The notes under the pieces: model-generated
Told to the model about the DNA's origin: nothing
Seen by the model: the letters and a program-made list of their open reading frames with translations, nothing else
Databases searched by the model: none
Program-made: the position numbers and the translations under genes
Source of the DNA: Trichoplax adhaerens
Lineage: Eukaryota; Placozoa; Uniplacotomia; Trichoplacea; Trichoplacidae
NCBI RefSeq assembly: GCF_000150275.1
Contig: NW_002060965.1
Span: 4,923-68,922, forward strand
Length of the DNA: 64,000 nucleotides
Direction: 5' to 3'
Shown here: piece by piece, positions 63,319 through 64,000 of the stretch
Position numbering within the stretch: the first letter of the stretch is position 1
Layout of the letters: each line of letters begins with the position of its first letter

Positions 63319-64000
63319 TAGCTGAGTAGATGCTAAAATTGTTCAAACTGAAAGTAATATGGAGCCTTAATTTCAGAAATTCACTGCATGTAATATATTT
63401 TAACCATATTTGCTATACAACAAAAACCTCTGACTTTTACACTAATTGTTGGTGCGCAGATATTACCTGTAGTTTGTATTTTCATAAATGCTTATCATAA
63501 AACGGCGTCATTAAAAGAATCTAGGTCGTTATTCATCTCAAATGTATTCGATACACTCTAGGTGTAACAATATTCTTTTCTAAACATGTTAAGTTCCTGT
63601 TAGAATACATTTATTTATCGATACTGGGGTTTTACCCTGTTATACTGTAACAGACACTTAGCAAATTACAACTGTCAAAGTATTGATTGTCATGTTTTAA
63701 AAATTTGTAATTGAAGAACCTTGTACAGAACTGAAATCCCTTATTGATATAGTTTTATTATTCGATAGGTACGGTATTTTATGATAAACGATTATAATTT
63801 AAAATACAATCTCATATTTAGTTAACAGTATTAGAGACATTCTTACAAATTGATACTTTTGCTAAATGTTAAAATAAAAAGTCTTTATTATAAATTTAAA
63901 AATAAAATAAAATGGAAGCCAACTTTCTTATTAAATGATGTTATATTACATAATCATATGTGCAATTTTTTCTACGTTTTAATTGATGGATAATATAATT
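63319..64000. other. 3' flank of CRT-like gene 2
   Basis: AT-rich, no exon. AATAAA-type polyadenylation words occur near 63874 and 63900-63912; which one is used cannot be told from sequence. Confidence 0.4.

Overview
This is AT-rich nuclear DNA from an animal. The evidence is genes split into many small exons by GT-AG introns of about 100-1000 bases, Death and CARD domains, fibrinogen-related secreted proteins, and spacers of several kb. The mix of LRR-less Roc-COR proteins, CARD/Death adaptors and a CRT-like transporter in a compact AT-rich genome fits an early-branching metazoan such as a placozoan. That placement is inference; nothing in the window proves the species. All gene models were built by hand from splice signals, reading-frame phase and comparison between copies within the window.

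Left end (1-7.6 kb): a small tandem family of secreted fibrinogen-like proteins on the minus strand. One copy is cut by the window edge, one is complete (two exons), and one is a dead fragment inside a duplicated block of several kb.

Centre (7.6-50.6 kb): the main interest, a cluster of five related signalling genes. Three encode Roc-COR GTPases without LRR or kinase domains: ROCO-A (CARD-linker-CARD-Roc-COR-Death, 20 exons, minus), ROCO-B (Death-Death-linker-Roc-COR-Death, minus) and ROCO-C (basic/acidic N-terminus-Roc-COR-Death, plus, with one apparent one-base frame break). Two encode GTPase-less adaptors: D (CARD-CARD-Death, plus) and E (CARD-Death, minus, the RAIDD/CRADD order). Almost every exon junction is phase 1, so domain exons and 30-72-base linker micro-exons can be gained, lost or swapped without breaking the frame. 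The cluster shows this happening: tandem triplets of micro-exons in A, a minisatellite that copies a micro-exon in E, and decayed spare Death or CARD exons beside B, C and D. A plausible reading is a local network of homotypic CARD/CARD and Death/Death partners gated by GTPase switches, for cell death or innate immune signalling.

Right part (50.6-64 kb): three copies of a 408-base tandem repeat, each with a 14-15 bp hairpin; a one-exon gene with an Eaf6/MEAF6-type coiled coil; a long gene-poor stretch; and a divergent pair of three-exon CRT-like (drug/metabolite transporter superfamily) genes of 411 and 417 residues. The spacer between that pair looks GC-richer and is full of GTACAGT units, including a perfect 28-bp palindrome.
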